From positions 620,001 through 684,000 of the forward strand of contig JAACJK010000114.1 of assembly GCA_013368325.1 (NCBI GenBank): DNA of 64,000 nucleotides, read 5' to 3'. This DNA comes from Ephemerocybe angulata (taxonomy: Eukaryota; Basidiomycota; Agaricomycetes; Agaricales; Psathyrellaceae). The notes below the pieces were generated by a model. The model ran no database searches. It saw only the letters and a list, made by a program, of their open reading frames with translations, and was not told the origin of the DNA. Shown piece after piece: positions 1 to 9,982 of the stretch. Every line of letters begins with the position of its first letter. The stretch's first letter is position 1. The position numbers and the translations under genes were made by a program.

Positions 1-1
1 G

Positions 2-616
2 GACGACAACACGTCGTTCGTCCTGGCCATCCGCGTAGGGAATAACGCAGGATCTGCTGGACTCCGCGTTATCGCTCAGGTCAACTATCCCGACACTTCC
101 CCGTCAGACATCTTCTACACCGGGGAGGACGGAACCTGGCTTGGCGAGCGTGCGTTCCAAGAGCATTGGGAACAGCCCTGGTTTGAGCCGACTTCGACGG
201 AATCCAACTGGAGACCTGCAGTACTGTACCCGTCGTCTGCCCACGACGCCGGAGCACTCAATATGTGGCAGAAGGAGGTGGTGGAACTTGGGCGCCTGGG
301 CGCAGGGAACGGCACTACGGGCTGCCAGGACAGTGGGGCTAAAGGGAAAATTGACCTTTCAAAAGGTGGTTTTGCAGGGGCATTGGTCGGGTCAATCATT
401 TTAGCGATGGCTCTAGGAGCACTGGGCGCATGGCTCGTTATGAGGAAGAAACTCCAGGAAGCAAGAAGTAGCAGCACCAACTCGGAGCCTGCTGCAGTCT
501 CCTACGCATCTCAAGCCTACCAGCCTCCGGCACCTACGTTCTACCAGGCTCCCTCCACTACAACCACTGCTCAGCCTGGTAATACTCCATCTGTACCATA
601 TTCCCAGTCATCTTGA
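2..616 (+). CDS. Single-span membrane protein, 5' end outside window (tandem copy 1)
   Basis: The reading frame is open from the first bases of the window, so the N-terminus is missing. The product ends in a hydrophobic segment of about 21 residues (SIILAMALGALGAWLV lies inside it) followed by MRKKLQEAR, then a Ser/Thr/Pro/Tyr-rich tail of about 50 residues. It aligns along its whole length with the next gene (1100-2005): both share the motifs QVNYPD, HWEQPWF, MWQ(K/R)EVVE and GALGAW, so the two are tandem duplicates. The basic run just after the membrane span suggests the tail faces the cytosol (inference). I do not recognise the globular domain in front of the span. This copy continues five residues beyond the point where the neighbour stops (after NTPSVP). 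No intron is needed in the visible part. Confidence 0.7.
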   Translation, partial: DDNTSFVLAIRVGNNAGSAGLRVIAQVNYPDTSPSDIFYTGEDGTWLGERAFQEHWEQPWFEPTSTESNWRPAVLYPSSAHDAGALNMWQKEVVELGRLGAGNGTTGCQDSGAKGKIDLSKGGFAGALVGSIILAMALGALGAWLVMRKKLQEARSSSTNSEPAAVSYASQAYQPPAPTFYQAPSTTTTAQPGNTPSVPYSQSS

Positions 617-1099
617 CCACGTTGTACGCCTCCCTTCTAATCGCCTCCATCGATATGGAATTCCGGCTGCGACGACGTGCGAGGCAGCTAATTCAGGGCA
701 TCTACCATTCCATGTATCATGTCACCAAACTTGTTGTTGCGTGGTTATCTAAGCGCCCGTATCTGAATGGCCCCGCTGAGGCTAGAATGAAGTTTCTGTA
801 ATAATTTCCCAACATGGGACCGACGACCAGTGAGGTGTCAGAACCTGCGCCGCTGGGATATGGGCCACTAAACGAGTGGTCAACGTCAATTAATACTAAA
901 TTGGGTCCCAGTGTTATGTTCTTGCCTTCATAGGCCAGGCACGAGTCAAGGGAACGACGATAATCACCGGAATATAGCGCTAAATGCACAAGAGATGGTG
1001 GATTGTGGCGTCGGTTCCCTTCACCTGCCCCCATAAACCCCCACTCAAACACAATTGACACTCATCGAAGGCACCTGCTGTCAGGACCGCCCAGCAGCT

Positions 1100-2005
1100 A
1101 TGGCACAACTATCCCCCACCAAGTTCCTGCGGAGCACAGGCTCACACGCACTGACTGAGGAGGACGCTCGACTCGTCGACAAGTTTGAATCGACCACAAC
1201 CTGGGTGTTCTCGCCCATTAGATCGTATGAAACTGGCAGGGAGTGCGGATTTCGAAAGGTGTATACCATCCCCACGGACAAAGGCGCTCCATCAGATGCA
1301 ACCGTCGTTTTCGCTACCGACACCCTCTTCACCCTATATGCCCACGGGGTCGAAGTCCAGTCCCCGGGGTTGACGTTGAAAAGCGATCCGAGGGCGATTC
1401 TGGCCTACAGCATCATCTTTCCGGTCGGCGATCAACAATACAATTTCTCTTCGTTTGTCCTGGCGTTCCGAGTGGCTAGCCCAGGTGGATTCGCAGGACT
1501 CCGTGCCCTCGTTCAGGTCAACTACCCAGATGATTCAAAGCCTTCAGACATCTTCGAAACAGGAACCGATCCAGGCTGGCTTTCGGATGAAGTATTCCTG
1601 GATCACTGGGAGCAGCCATGGTTCCAAGCCCCCGATGATGCTTGGCACACGCGGGCAGTGTTAGGCCACCCCAGTGACTACACCCCTGAAGCTGTTCACA
1701 TGTGGCAAAGAGAGGTGGTGGAATTTGGACGCCTGCCCGCCGCCGACAATGCTTCAAACTCAAATTGCCACTGCCAGGCTCTTACGAGCGGTAAACTGGC
1801 AGGAGTGCTTGCTGGGTCGGTGGTTGCCGCATTGGTATTGGGAGCGCTTGGCGCATGGTTGTTGATGAGGAAGAAGCTCCAGGATGCCAGGAAGAACACC
1901 AGCGCGGAGGTCGTGGAGACGCCTCCTCCGGAGATACACACCGCTCACCAGGCTTCGTCGCTTGCGCCTTCCAACCAGCCTGGAAACACGCCTTCAGTAC
2001 CGTAG
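1100..2005 (+). CDS. Single-span membrane protein (tandem copy 2)
   Basis: A 301-residue product without introns, read from the ATG at 1100. An ATG at 1055 in the same frame would add 15 residues; I prefer 1100 because the sequence from there (MAQLSPTKFL) looks like a normal soluble N-terminus and the extra 15 residues do not. About 220 residues of unrecognised globular domain are followed by one membrane span (residues ~235-257, containing VVAALVLGALGAWLL), a basic RKK stop-transfer motif and a Pro-rich tail of ~45 residues. There is no N-terminal signal peptide, so topology is uncertain. It duplicates the gene cut by the left window edge. The stop TAG falls exactly where copy 1 continues with a Tyr codon, so the tails differ by a few residues. 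Confidence 0.7.
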   Translation: MAQLSPTKFLRSTGSHALTEEDARLVDKFESTTTWVFSPIRSYETGRECGFRKVYTIPTDKGAPSDATVVFATDTLFTLYAHGVEVQSPGLTLKSDPRAILAYSIIFPVGDQQYNFSSFVLAFRVASPGGFAGLRALVQVNYPDDSKPSDIFETGTDPGWLSDEVFLDHWEQPWFQAPDDAWHTRAVLGHPSDYTPEAVHMWQREVVEFGRLPAADNASNSNCHCQALTSGKLAGVLAGSVVAALVLGALGAWLLMRKKLQDARKNTSAEVVETPPPEIHTAHQASSLAPSNQPGNTPSVP

Positions 2006-2182
2006 ATAAGCTTGTTTGCCTCGTGTTTGTACAATGAAAATGGGATGAAGATCGAAACAAGTGGGAAGTCGGATACATCGTGAACCTACCTCAAGTGACA
2101 GTTAGGGCATCTGAATCATTGGAAAGGAACCTATGGAAAGAGTTAGCCTTCAGCAACGCCAAGTCAAAGAAACCGAGAACAC

Positions 2183-4135
2183 TCACGCCGCCATCCGTAC
2201 CACGCTGCTCAAAACAGTATACCTCGACCCTGGCGGAGCCTCAGGACTCCACCTCATCTTCACCAAAACATAATGCTGCACAAGGTTAGTGAAAGGGAAA
2301 ATACCTTCCACAAGCACGATCCGCCCCAAATCGTCTTTCGCGTACGTTTGGACCCGAGCATCCCATACTTCCCATACTGCCTCGCGAACGTCCAAAGGGA
2401 CCAGCTTGGGTGCTATCGGCCCCGTGATGTCTACGAAATCGAAGAGGACGACGAGCGGGCCACGCGCAGGTGCCCCGCTTCCTGGAAGAGGCATACTGTA
2501 AAGGGCGGAAGGAGGGAGGAGGCACGCATTTGCGGTCGTTTGAATGTGAATGAGTTGGTCACGACGTGTCTGGAACGAGGCCCAAACTCCCGCCTCCTTC
2601 ATCACTGAAATATGTATAAGTCAGTCAGTCTGGAGATTGACGCGGCCGTGGTGGTGGGGAACGGGAATCTGATATGGAGTACGTACTGCTGGCCTGGTCT
2701 GCTAAGGGACGGCATTCCTTCGAATGGAAGGCAATCCAGTCGACGTCCTGGCACGTGGGGGAGCAGTAGAAGACCGAATGACAGGCGCTACATGACTTCA
2801 TCGCCGCATCGCGTCCTCCTGCAGGGTGCTGATCGAATCGCCGGTGAGTGAGATAACCCCAGTGGGTGCTATAGTTGTGGGTCTCACCCTCAGATTACTA
2901 CAGGTGTTAGGCGATGCGGATCGGTGATTATAGGTATGCAAATTCCTGGTCATCGCAGCGATATATCCCGAGTAGGCCGCTTGCATGGATTCTGGGATCG
3001 GAAATGGAGGGTTCCTAAATAGTTGGAAGTCGCCACGCTGGACGACAGCATTAAAAGGCTTAGACAAGTAGAGGTAAGGGATCAGTGCGTTCAGGCATGT
3101 CGTCGTAACCTCAGGACTGTGCTTCTGAGTATAAGGACCACTCTTCAAGATAATAGTCAAGAGCCCTCCTTCGATAGCCTTCGAGACGGCCTTGAAGGGG
3201 TTGGGAACTATCTCCGTAACCATGACGAGAATAGAGCCCAAGCTATGGCCGATCTGCAACCATAATTCGGGTTCAGTTATGCCCCTGGCCACGCCTTTCT
3301 CGGTAAGTTTGAGCAATGCGGCACTGAATGTCTTGATGAGGTCGTAATAGTGCACACATCGCCGCAGCGAGTGGAGGATGGGGCACACGAAGTAATATAG
3401 GCAAGACATGCTCCGTATTGCCCCAGAGATGTCGTCTCCGGTAGTGTTTGCGAGGTCCCGAGCTCGCGCGCGTAAGGAGGAAGTGATCCTCTCTCTCTTC
3501 TGCGGTTTAGTGGAGCGCAGCCAACCCAGCATGGCGGTGATGCCTACTTCAGAATCCGAGTAGATGCTGACAACTTGTGTGAGGTGGCATGGGAAGAGTG
3601 GTGACTCGGGAAAGGAGTATGGGGCGCCCGTCTTGGGGTCGATTTGGTAGAGCATGAGGAAGATGAAGTCGACAGTCTGAGGCATCGAAATTACCTCCTC
3701 AACATATTCTGCCGCGGGAACGCGTTCGAGATGCAGCATTGTAGTCAGAGCCATCAAGAAGTCCCGCAAGATGGAAGTGACGCCGAGGGTGACCGAATCG
3801 TAGACGACCAAGTACTCCAGCCAAGCGATCATCCCGAGCCAGCGGTCGACAAGCTTCCGATAGAGACGCGTCTCGTATGGCGTTGGGTCTTTTGAAGACC
3901 TGTTATGTCGGTTATAGTACAAGCCCAAGAGACAAGAGAGCATGTCTTCGAGTGCAGCAAACGCATGTGAGATCCTGTGTCTCGTGGGGTCGGACAGCGT
4001 ATCGCGTTTTGGGGGAACCAGAGAGTATTCCAAATGCCCGAGAGCACTGTCGATAACGTGCACATCCTCGTCCTTTTCCAGTAACCTTCCGAGAAGGACC
4101 AAATCGTAAAGTTTCCGACCTAGAGCCTTCTTCAA
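2183..4135 (-). CDS. MYND-type zinc-finger protein (5' end not resolved)
   Basis: Three exons are readable on the minus strand: 4135-2888, 2828-2687 and 2604-2183. The introns are 59 bp (GTGAGA...ATCAG, phase 0) and 82 bp (GTACGT...TTCAG, phase 1). Exon 1 encodes a long helical region of over 400 residues without recognisable motifs. Exon 2 encodes a MYND finger with the pattern CSACHSVFYC, then PTCQDVDW and HSKEC, so the C-x2-C, C-x3-C and H-x3-C ligands are present. The first cysteine pair expected in front of it appears reduced to one Cys (NTCSNLR). Exon 3 is a C-terminal domain of about 140 residues. This helical-region + MYND + tail layout is common in Agaricomycetes and generally uncharacterised; MYND fingers bind proline-rich partners. 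There is no ATG at 4135: an in-frame stop lies just upstream and the reading frame begins after a likely acceptor (tatgtag), so a short upstream exon is expected near 4150-4290. Confidence 0.7.
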
Positions 4136-4140
4136 GAGCT

Positions 4141-4583
4141 ACATAGAATGTCGGTCAGCTATAGGCTCGTGATCCATCAACTTGCGTGAACGTATTGACA
4201 TTGCAACGGTCAGGCCTCGAGCAAGGATGAATCCCCTGAGACTGGCATCTGAGTCCCCTTCCTCCACATCCTGAGTTTCCAGTCATGTGAAGCGTCGAAA
4301 AGGCAGATGAAGGTAGTCAAGTAATGAGTTTTTAGTTCAGCCACCAGGCCGTTAGTATTATATAGTCAACTTAGTGCCGAAAGCCCCTGGTCCAAACACA
4401 GACAACGTAGGAATGTCCCACGCTCAGTCACTGTGAATATACTTACTTGGGTAACGACTGTTCACAGCTTCCATACCGCACTGTTTCACGATTTTTACGA
4501 ATTTCTATCTTCTACCACTCCCGACGCCTTGAAACCTGAGAAAGCAGCTGCCAGGACCGCACGGACCTTGAACGACGACGACG
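4141..4583. other. Intergenic region between divergent MYND and SNX3 genes
   Basis: It probably holds the missing first exon and promoter of the MYND gene on the minus strand and the promoter/5' UTR of SNX3 on the plus strand. I could not settle the minus-strand first exon: a branch-like CTGAC sits before the TATGTAG acceptor, but no donor upstream keeps the frame. No other feature seen. Confidence 0.4.
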
Positions 4584-5537
4584 ATGACCACGGCCAACCC
4601 CTTCGCGCGCAGCACGGCGTTTGAGGAGAGTCTCGTAGCTGCGAGGGAGCAGACGGTCAGTATGCATCCTTGCACTCTGAATCGGCGAACGAACATGGGT
4701 CTGGTTTACGAATCAGAAATGGCTTGAATATGGGGCGGTAAACCGCGGTCGTCGTCGTCTCGGATAGCCGGTTTCGATTGAGATGCTTACTCCCCGGGTT
4801 TCAATTGCAGATAGAAGAGATGTACAGTGTTCCTGAAAGTTTCCTCGAAATCGAGGTACGCAATCCGCAAACGCATGGTAAGGTTTGGATACACCCCTCC
4901 TAAAAAGGCTGGACTAACGAGCTGCGGTTCCACAGGTTTTGGGCGGAAGATGTACACGGACTACGAGATTGTTTGCAAGGTCCGCTCCCCAGTACTCGTT
5001 CCGTCTTCATAGCAAGCCTCTTACCAGCCCGAATCTGAATCTATAGACCAACATCCCTGCGTTCAAACTGCGACACTCCGTCGTGAGACGGCGCTACTCC
5101 GACTTTGAGGCCTTCCGCGACATCCTGGAGCACGAATCGACCCGAGTGAACATCCCACCACTGCCTGGAAAGGTCTTTACGAATCGCTTCTCGGATGAGG
5201 TCATTGAATCAAGACGGGAGGGATTGGAGAGGTTCTTGAGTATCGTGGCTGGTCACCCTCTGCTTCAGGTGCGTCTCGTTACCAGGAATACGGGGTCCCC
5301 TGTCTATGACTCGGGAGGGGAATTTCGTGGGGGTTCTGGGGTCCAAAGGTGGTTTGGGCAGTTGACGGAACATCTATCCCTCAGGCTGATGCACCCAGTC
5401 TTCCCTTTTTGTCCTCCGCCTCTCCATTCCCTGGCTTTTGACCGCTCGAGTGCTGATAAATATACTTTCAGACCGGTAGCAAGGTTCTCTGCGCCTTCCT
5501 ACAAGATCCCGCATGGGAGAAGTCGCAGTGGGTGTAA
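4584..5537 (+). CDS. SNX3: Sorting nexin-3 (Grd19/SNX3), PX-domain protein
   Basis: Five exons (4584-4655, 4811-4877, 4936-4979, 5047-5268, 5472-5537) give 156 residues, close to the ~160 of yeast Grd19 and animal SNX3. The exons join in frame (phases 0, 1, 0, 0) with GT-AG borders. Visible family marks are [19 protein letters not shown] at the start of the PX domain, [16 protein letters not shown] (the Arg before YSDF contacts phosphatidylinositol 3-phosphate), [16 protein letters not shown] (the PP loop) and [18 protein letters not shown] (membrane-facing helix end). Known family role: binds PI3P on endosomes and acts with retromer to recycle cargo to the Golgi. The start is the ATG giving [17 protein letters not shown]; a short non-PX N-terminus is normal. 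The four introns are 155, 58, 67 and 203 bp; the first and last are long for this window. Confidence 0.95.
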
Positions 5538-6159
5538 AGGAAACTCGACCGTTGAGGGTGGCCGATCTTTAAGCGGAGCGATTCAACTTAGGTTGACTCA
5601 CAACTCAAATTACCCCCTATAACCGCCAGCACCGTATCCTGACCAGTGAAGAACCCATCCCGTGCGCCCTGTTAATTATGTTTATCTCCTATTTGACCCC
5701 GAAGCGATGCCCTTCTGCCTTGTATCCCTACACCACCCCACATCTACTTTTATCGCTCCTCTTGGATCTCCGGTTGTCGATTCCGCTCACTAGCTACCCC
5801 ATTCCTGCTCGCCTTTTGTATCGTTCTTTTGTTTGTTTTCTTTGTACTGGATCTCTTCTATTGGATGGGTTTTTTGCTTACTTTTCTCGCAACATGTCTT
5901 TGCTCTCTGTCTGGGCAAGGTGTCTAGATCTGTCGTCCGAACCCTGCAGGAGCTTTGGCATGGGGCGCTGATGCGTCCGTCTACTCCGTGCGTTAATTTC
6001 TACAATATGTTGAAAGTCCTTGAGCCCCAGCTGCGCCAGTATTTTCTGTGGGCCATCGTGCGTTATTATTCACGCTGTGGTTTGGGTGCGGTGGACTGCT
6101 TTACATGGTGTGTGTGTGTGATCTCCATCTCCATCTTTAGCCAATCGAAAATTCGCGGG
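5538..6159. other. Intergenic region, 3' flank of SNX3
   Basis: Pyrimidine-rich, with no gene I can support. It presumably holds the SNX3 3' UTR. A short TG dinucleotide run lies near 6110-6120. Confidence 0.5.
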
Positions 6160-6374
6160 GCCTTGGGCGTCTATCGCACTGCGGCGGACGACATCGATCA
6201 AGCGATACATATGTCCTGATGCTGCTCCGACACAATTATTAGGCGCTCACAACCCCACAACGAGTCAGTTGCAAAACCTGCGGAATCCTGTTGATTATAA
6301 AGAGAGGCTTTCTAGCTGCTCAACTCCCCATTATTACTTGCCTTCCCTTCTGCCCACTAACACCCTCCACAGCA
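6160..6374 (+). promoter_or_regulatory. Duplicated upstream block of AAA ATPase copy 1
   Basis: The 215 bp before the ATG share ordered blocks with the region before copy 2: GCCTTGGGCGTCTATCG (6160-6176 and 9732-9748), an ATCGAT..AAGCGATAC block, TAGGCGC, GAGTCAG and a CTGCTCAA block. The order and approximate spacing are kept, so the promoter was copied with the gene. No consensus TATA box is evident. Confidence 0.65.
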
Positions 6375-9323
6375 ATGATACCGGCCGCATTCGCCGAGCG
6401 CTTTCTCTGGGAGGCTCCTTGCACCCTGGACGACAGCCCACCCGAATCTGACAATATCCCTTCCCCCGGTGTGCTTCAGCCAACGTTCACCTTCTCCCCT
6501 GCTGTCCTCGCCGAACTCGACACAGTTTTATCCCTCGCCTTCGTTGAGGCTGAGAAAAAGCAGAGCAAGCTGTTGAAATTGGCCATGGATGCCCCGGACC
6601 CTGGACAGACTCCTCCCGTCGGGGCAGAGATAAGTATAGCGCTGTCGTGCCCTCAGTATCAAGGAGCCCCGATTCTGGACGCTGCTGTGAAGCATATTGC
6701 GGAGGAATACGGGGCGGAGGTTCTTGTTCTGGATGCTTTTGAGATCGCGAGTGGGAGGTTTGGTGTTCTTGGGGAGAGTACGTTTTCGTTTTTGAAATGT
6801 TCTGAGCTTGAGTTCTAGTTCTGATCTCTGTCTAGGTGGGCGAGTTATTGATGAGTTATATGAAGCTATTCCTCGCGATGGAGAGCCATGGTGGAACACA
6901 AGAAGCGAAGATGCATGCCCCAAGGGCACAGAAGCGGAAACCCCCTCCACAGAGGAGTTACCGGCACAACTGGACACAGCAGAAAAAGCCCTTTCACTCG
7001 ACCGGCGTACTCGCAACTTGGTCGACGCCCTCCTCGCCATCTCCTCAGGAGGAGTACGCGGCAAGCCGCATCCAGCACGCAGAATCATCTACATGCGCGA
7101 GTTCGACATCATCCAGGGTGCAGCAAAGCCACTCATGGCTCACATCCTCCAGTCTCTCCACGAATCCAGGCTTAGCGCGCGCCTTTCCGAGTCCACTTTA
7201 CCCCAGAGTACGATCATCGTTTTCGGGCTCACCCCTCGCCTGGTTGGTAACGAATTGTCATTCGGGGTCTGCCTTGACCATGCCGTGGAGGATTGCCTTT
7301 TCATGAGCGGCCTGCTCATCACCGCGCGATGGAATATAACCAGGAAGCTTCACAGACCACGTTGGGAGATTAAGTGTCCCTGTAGCCTGTGTGCGAATCC
7401 GAGGCTGGTCCCTCCAGTATGTTTGGACTTCGTCCCGGTTGGGGACAAGACTTGGGGTGACCGGGTGGCCCAAATGCTTGATGCAAGTTTGGAAATGGAG
7501 GTGTTCGCGACGAACGTGAAGCATGAAGCCTACGAGGAAGATTGGCAGAAGGATGAGAAGAGGAGCAGAGGGGGGGAGCTGAATCGGAGGGTGTTCAGGG
7601 CGTACTTAGAGGAGGAGGGGTGGGGAGCGGAGTCGGAGGTTGTGGACATCATCGGATCTTTGTGAGTCTTTCTTTATCCCTGGTGTGGGCTAGAGAGCTT
7701 GAGATTTACGCCCTTCTCTTATTGTTGCGGAATAGAAACCCTGATGTCACATTCGAAATTGGGCATGCCGAGGAAGTGCTTACAACCGCGGAGGGACTTC
7801 GAGCGTCAGCGAGGCTTAAGGACAATCCGGTACCCTCCCTGAATGTCGCCATTAACCAGGCCTACGACATCATACAGCGTCGAAAGAAGGAGAAAACCGA
7901 CTGGGAGAAAGGGGTACAAGGCTCTGATCCTCCAAGGGTAAATGGGAAACCTACCAAGTTCGACAACCTTTCAAGCTATGCTGCAGTTCTGAAAAGGTGC
8001 ATCGTCAATAATGGTGAGTCCGCAGCCCCCGGGGTGTGACCATACTGCGTCCCAACTCTAACCTTAATTCACCTCAGACGACATTTCGACAACATTCTCA
8101 GATGTGTTTGTTGATGAAGCCACTGTCGACTCCCTCCAGACCATCATCACACTACCATTCCTCTATCCTGACTATTTCAACTGTGGTATTCTCGCCAAAG
8201 AGGCACTTGGGGGTATTCTTCTGTATGGTCCTCCTGGAACGGGAAAGACTATGCTCTGCCGCGCGCTAGCGAAGACGAGTGGTGCGAACATGCTACATAT
8301 CCAGCCCAGTGATATCAATGATAAATTTGTGGGGGAGTCAGAAAAGACCGTCGCTGGAGTTTTCGTGCGTATCATTTGAACTAGGTCCTTCCGGAGAAGA
8401 TGAAGCTAATGCGTGTGTGATAGGAACTTGCGTATAGGCTCGCGCCGGCGTGCATTGTCTTTATCGACGAGATTGACTCTCTGTTTAGTAGCCGCTCATC
8501 TGATACGAAGAGCTGGGAGAGGAACGTCGTGAGTAACACCTAATGCCTTCCTCTCCAAGATGCTGATTCTCCCAACCGCTTCTTAGCTTACTGAGTTTAT
8601 GCAAGGCATGGATGGCTTGATGTCGGCGAAGAAGAATCGGGACAACAACATCGTGATTGTTGGGGCAACGAATAGAGTGAGTTTTGAGTGAACTTCGTCC
8701 TGGTTCCATGTATTTAATAAGAGTCATTTTTCAGCCTTTCGATCTCGATCCCGCAATTCTTCGCCGAATGCCTCGCCGAATCCTAGTTGACATGCCGAAT
8801 TTGGCGATGAGAAAAGGTGAGCGACAACTATCGGAAGTCAGCGACAACGATTCAGGGATGCTCACACTGCAACTTGAATCCCAGGCATACTCAGTTCTTA
8901 TCTCAAAGAAGAGCATCTCGATGTAGATGTTAGCATTGATAAACTCGCGGTAGAAACGGAAGGATTCTCTGGCTCAGACTTGAAAAGTGAGTTATCCGCA
9001 TGCACAAGTTGCACTAGACATCCAATGCTGATTTACTACTACCATACACAGACTTATGCGTTTCCGCTGCTCTCGCCTCTGTCAAAGAAGCGATCGGGTT
9101 GAATTGGAAGTCTAGAGAGTACCCACCACAGAAGGTATTGGAATTTGACGAAATGGAGGCTAAGCGCCTACTGCGTACGATCACTGCTGGCAACATTCGT
9201 CAAGCGCAAGCCGACATATCGAAGTCTGTTCATGGGTCCCGCACTGAGGACAAGCTGTATCGTTGGCATGATCAGTACTCGAATGGTGGACCATCGGACT
9301 TTGGTGGTAGTACTACACCTTGA
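6375..9323 (+). CDS. AAA ATPase, Msp1/spastin-like clade, tandem copy 1
   Basis: Nine exons (6375-6777, 6836-7661, 7736-8013, 8078-8364, 8424-8528, 8587-8676, 8735-8816, 8885-8986, 9052-9323) give 814 residues. The N-terminal part contains ALSCPQYQGAPILDAAVKHI and VLVLDA (about 85-118), which looks like a degenerate P-loop region of the kind seen in large AAA proteins with two NTPase-like halves. A middle region of ~350 residues follows (FGL, RRIIYMREFD, QSLHESR). The C-terminal AAA domain has Walker A GPPGTGKT (~553-560), Walker B IVFIDEID (~609-616), sensor 1 IVGATNR and the arginine-finger region LRRMPRR. The C-terminus has the ISKSVHGS helix typical of meiotic-clade AAA proteins. Known role of the clade: ATP-driven extraction or remodelling of proteins, often at membranes; the substrate here is unknown. 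All eight introns match copy 2 in position and phase. Compared with copy 2 it lacks an acidic insert of ~115 residues after exon 2's start. Confidence 0.85.
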
Positions 9324-9731
9324 CTACACGCGCCTGAAGCCCACGACATTGTCTCCTAGATTAGATTAGATCGGCTTGATGGCATTGTGCATTGGTGTGG
9401 ACACTGGACAGCGCACAGCAAATTGAATTGCACCTTGCCTTCCCCTCTCATCTGCTCGACTCAGTACTCAGTTCCGAGCTCCTCGCTGACTGAACATTTT
9501 TAATGCATCGTTCCCGAATTCTGAAAGCCAGCGTGCTGCATGATTAAATGCTGCTGTGGGACTTCTTCACTACGGTCCATGATCTCTTCCAGCAAGTCGA
9601 GGTTACATCGCTAGAATGCAGTGCGTGCAGCTGCAGTGTTCCTTCTCGTCACTTCCAGTCACTACTGATCGACTCGACAGCTTGGGTATTCTTAAATACA
9701 GTTCAATGTGATCAATCTTACATTCATCAGC
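9324..9731. other. Spacer between the two AAA ATPase copies
   Basis: Contains the 3' flank of copy 1. No open frame with coding character and no RNA gene seen. Confidence 0.5.
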
Positions 9732-9982
9732 GCCTTGGGCGTCTATCGATCGGTGGCAGGGTAAATCGATGAAGCGATACACCCAGATATGGTTGGTCTC
9801 CCACATTTAGGCGCCCAGCAACCTGAAAATGAGTCAGGCCTGCCAGCGCCCATCCCTGGCCCCGGGAGTCCATCACGAACGTGTCGCAAGAGCTGTGGAA
9901 TCTTGCTTCATACAAAAGGATGCGTTCTAACTGCTCAAACTCACAGTAATAGCTACCCTTCCTCCATCCTTCCATCACAACA
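9732..9982 (+). promoter_or_regulatory. Duplicated upstream block of AAA ATPase copy 2
   Basis: It carries the same ordered motifs as the region before copy 1, starting with GCCTTGGGCGTCTATCG at 9732 and ending in a CTGCTCAAACTC block and a CT-rich stretch before the ATG at 9983. The kept blocks are candidates for conserved regulatory sites; which factor binds is unknown. Confidence 0.65.

Noticed and set aside
5678..6219. Hydrophobic ORFs downstream of SNX3
   Set aside because: Pyrimidine-rich DNA gives Leu/Phe/Ser; no start context, splice partner or homology supports them.
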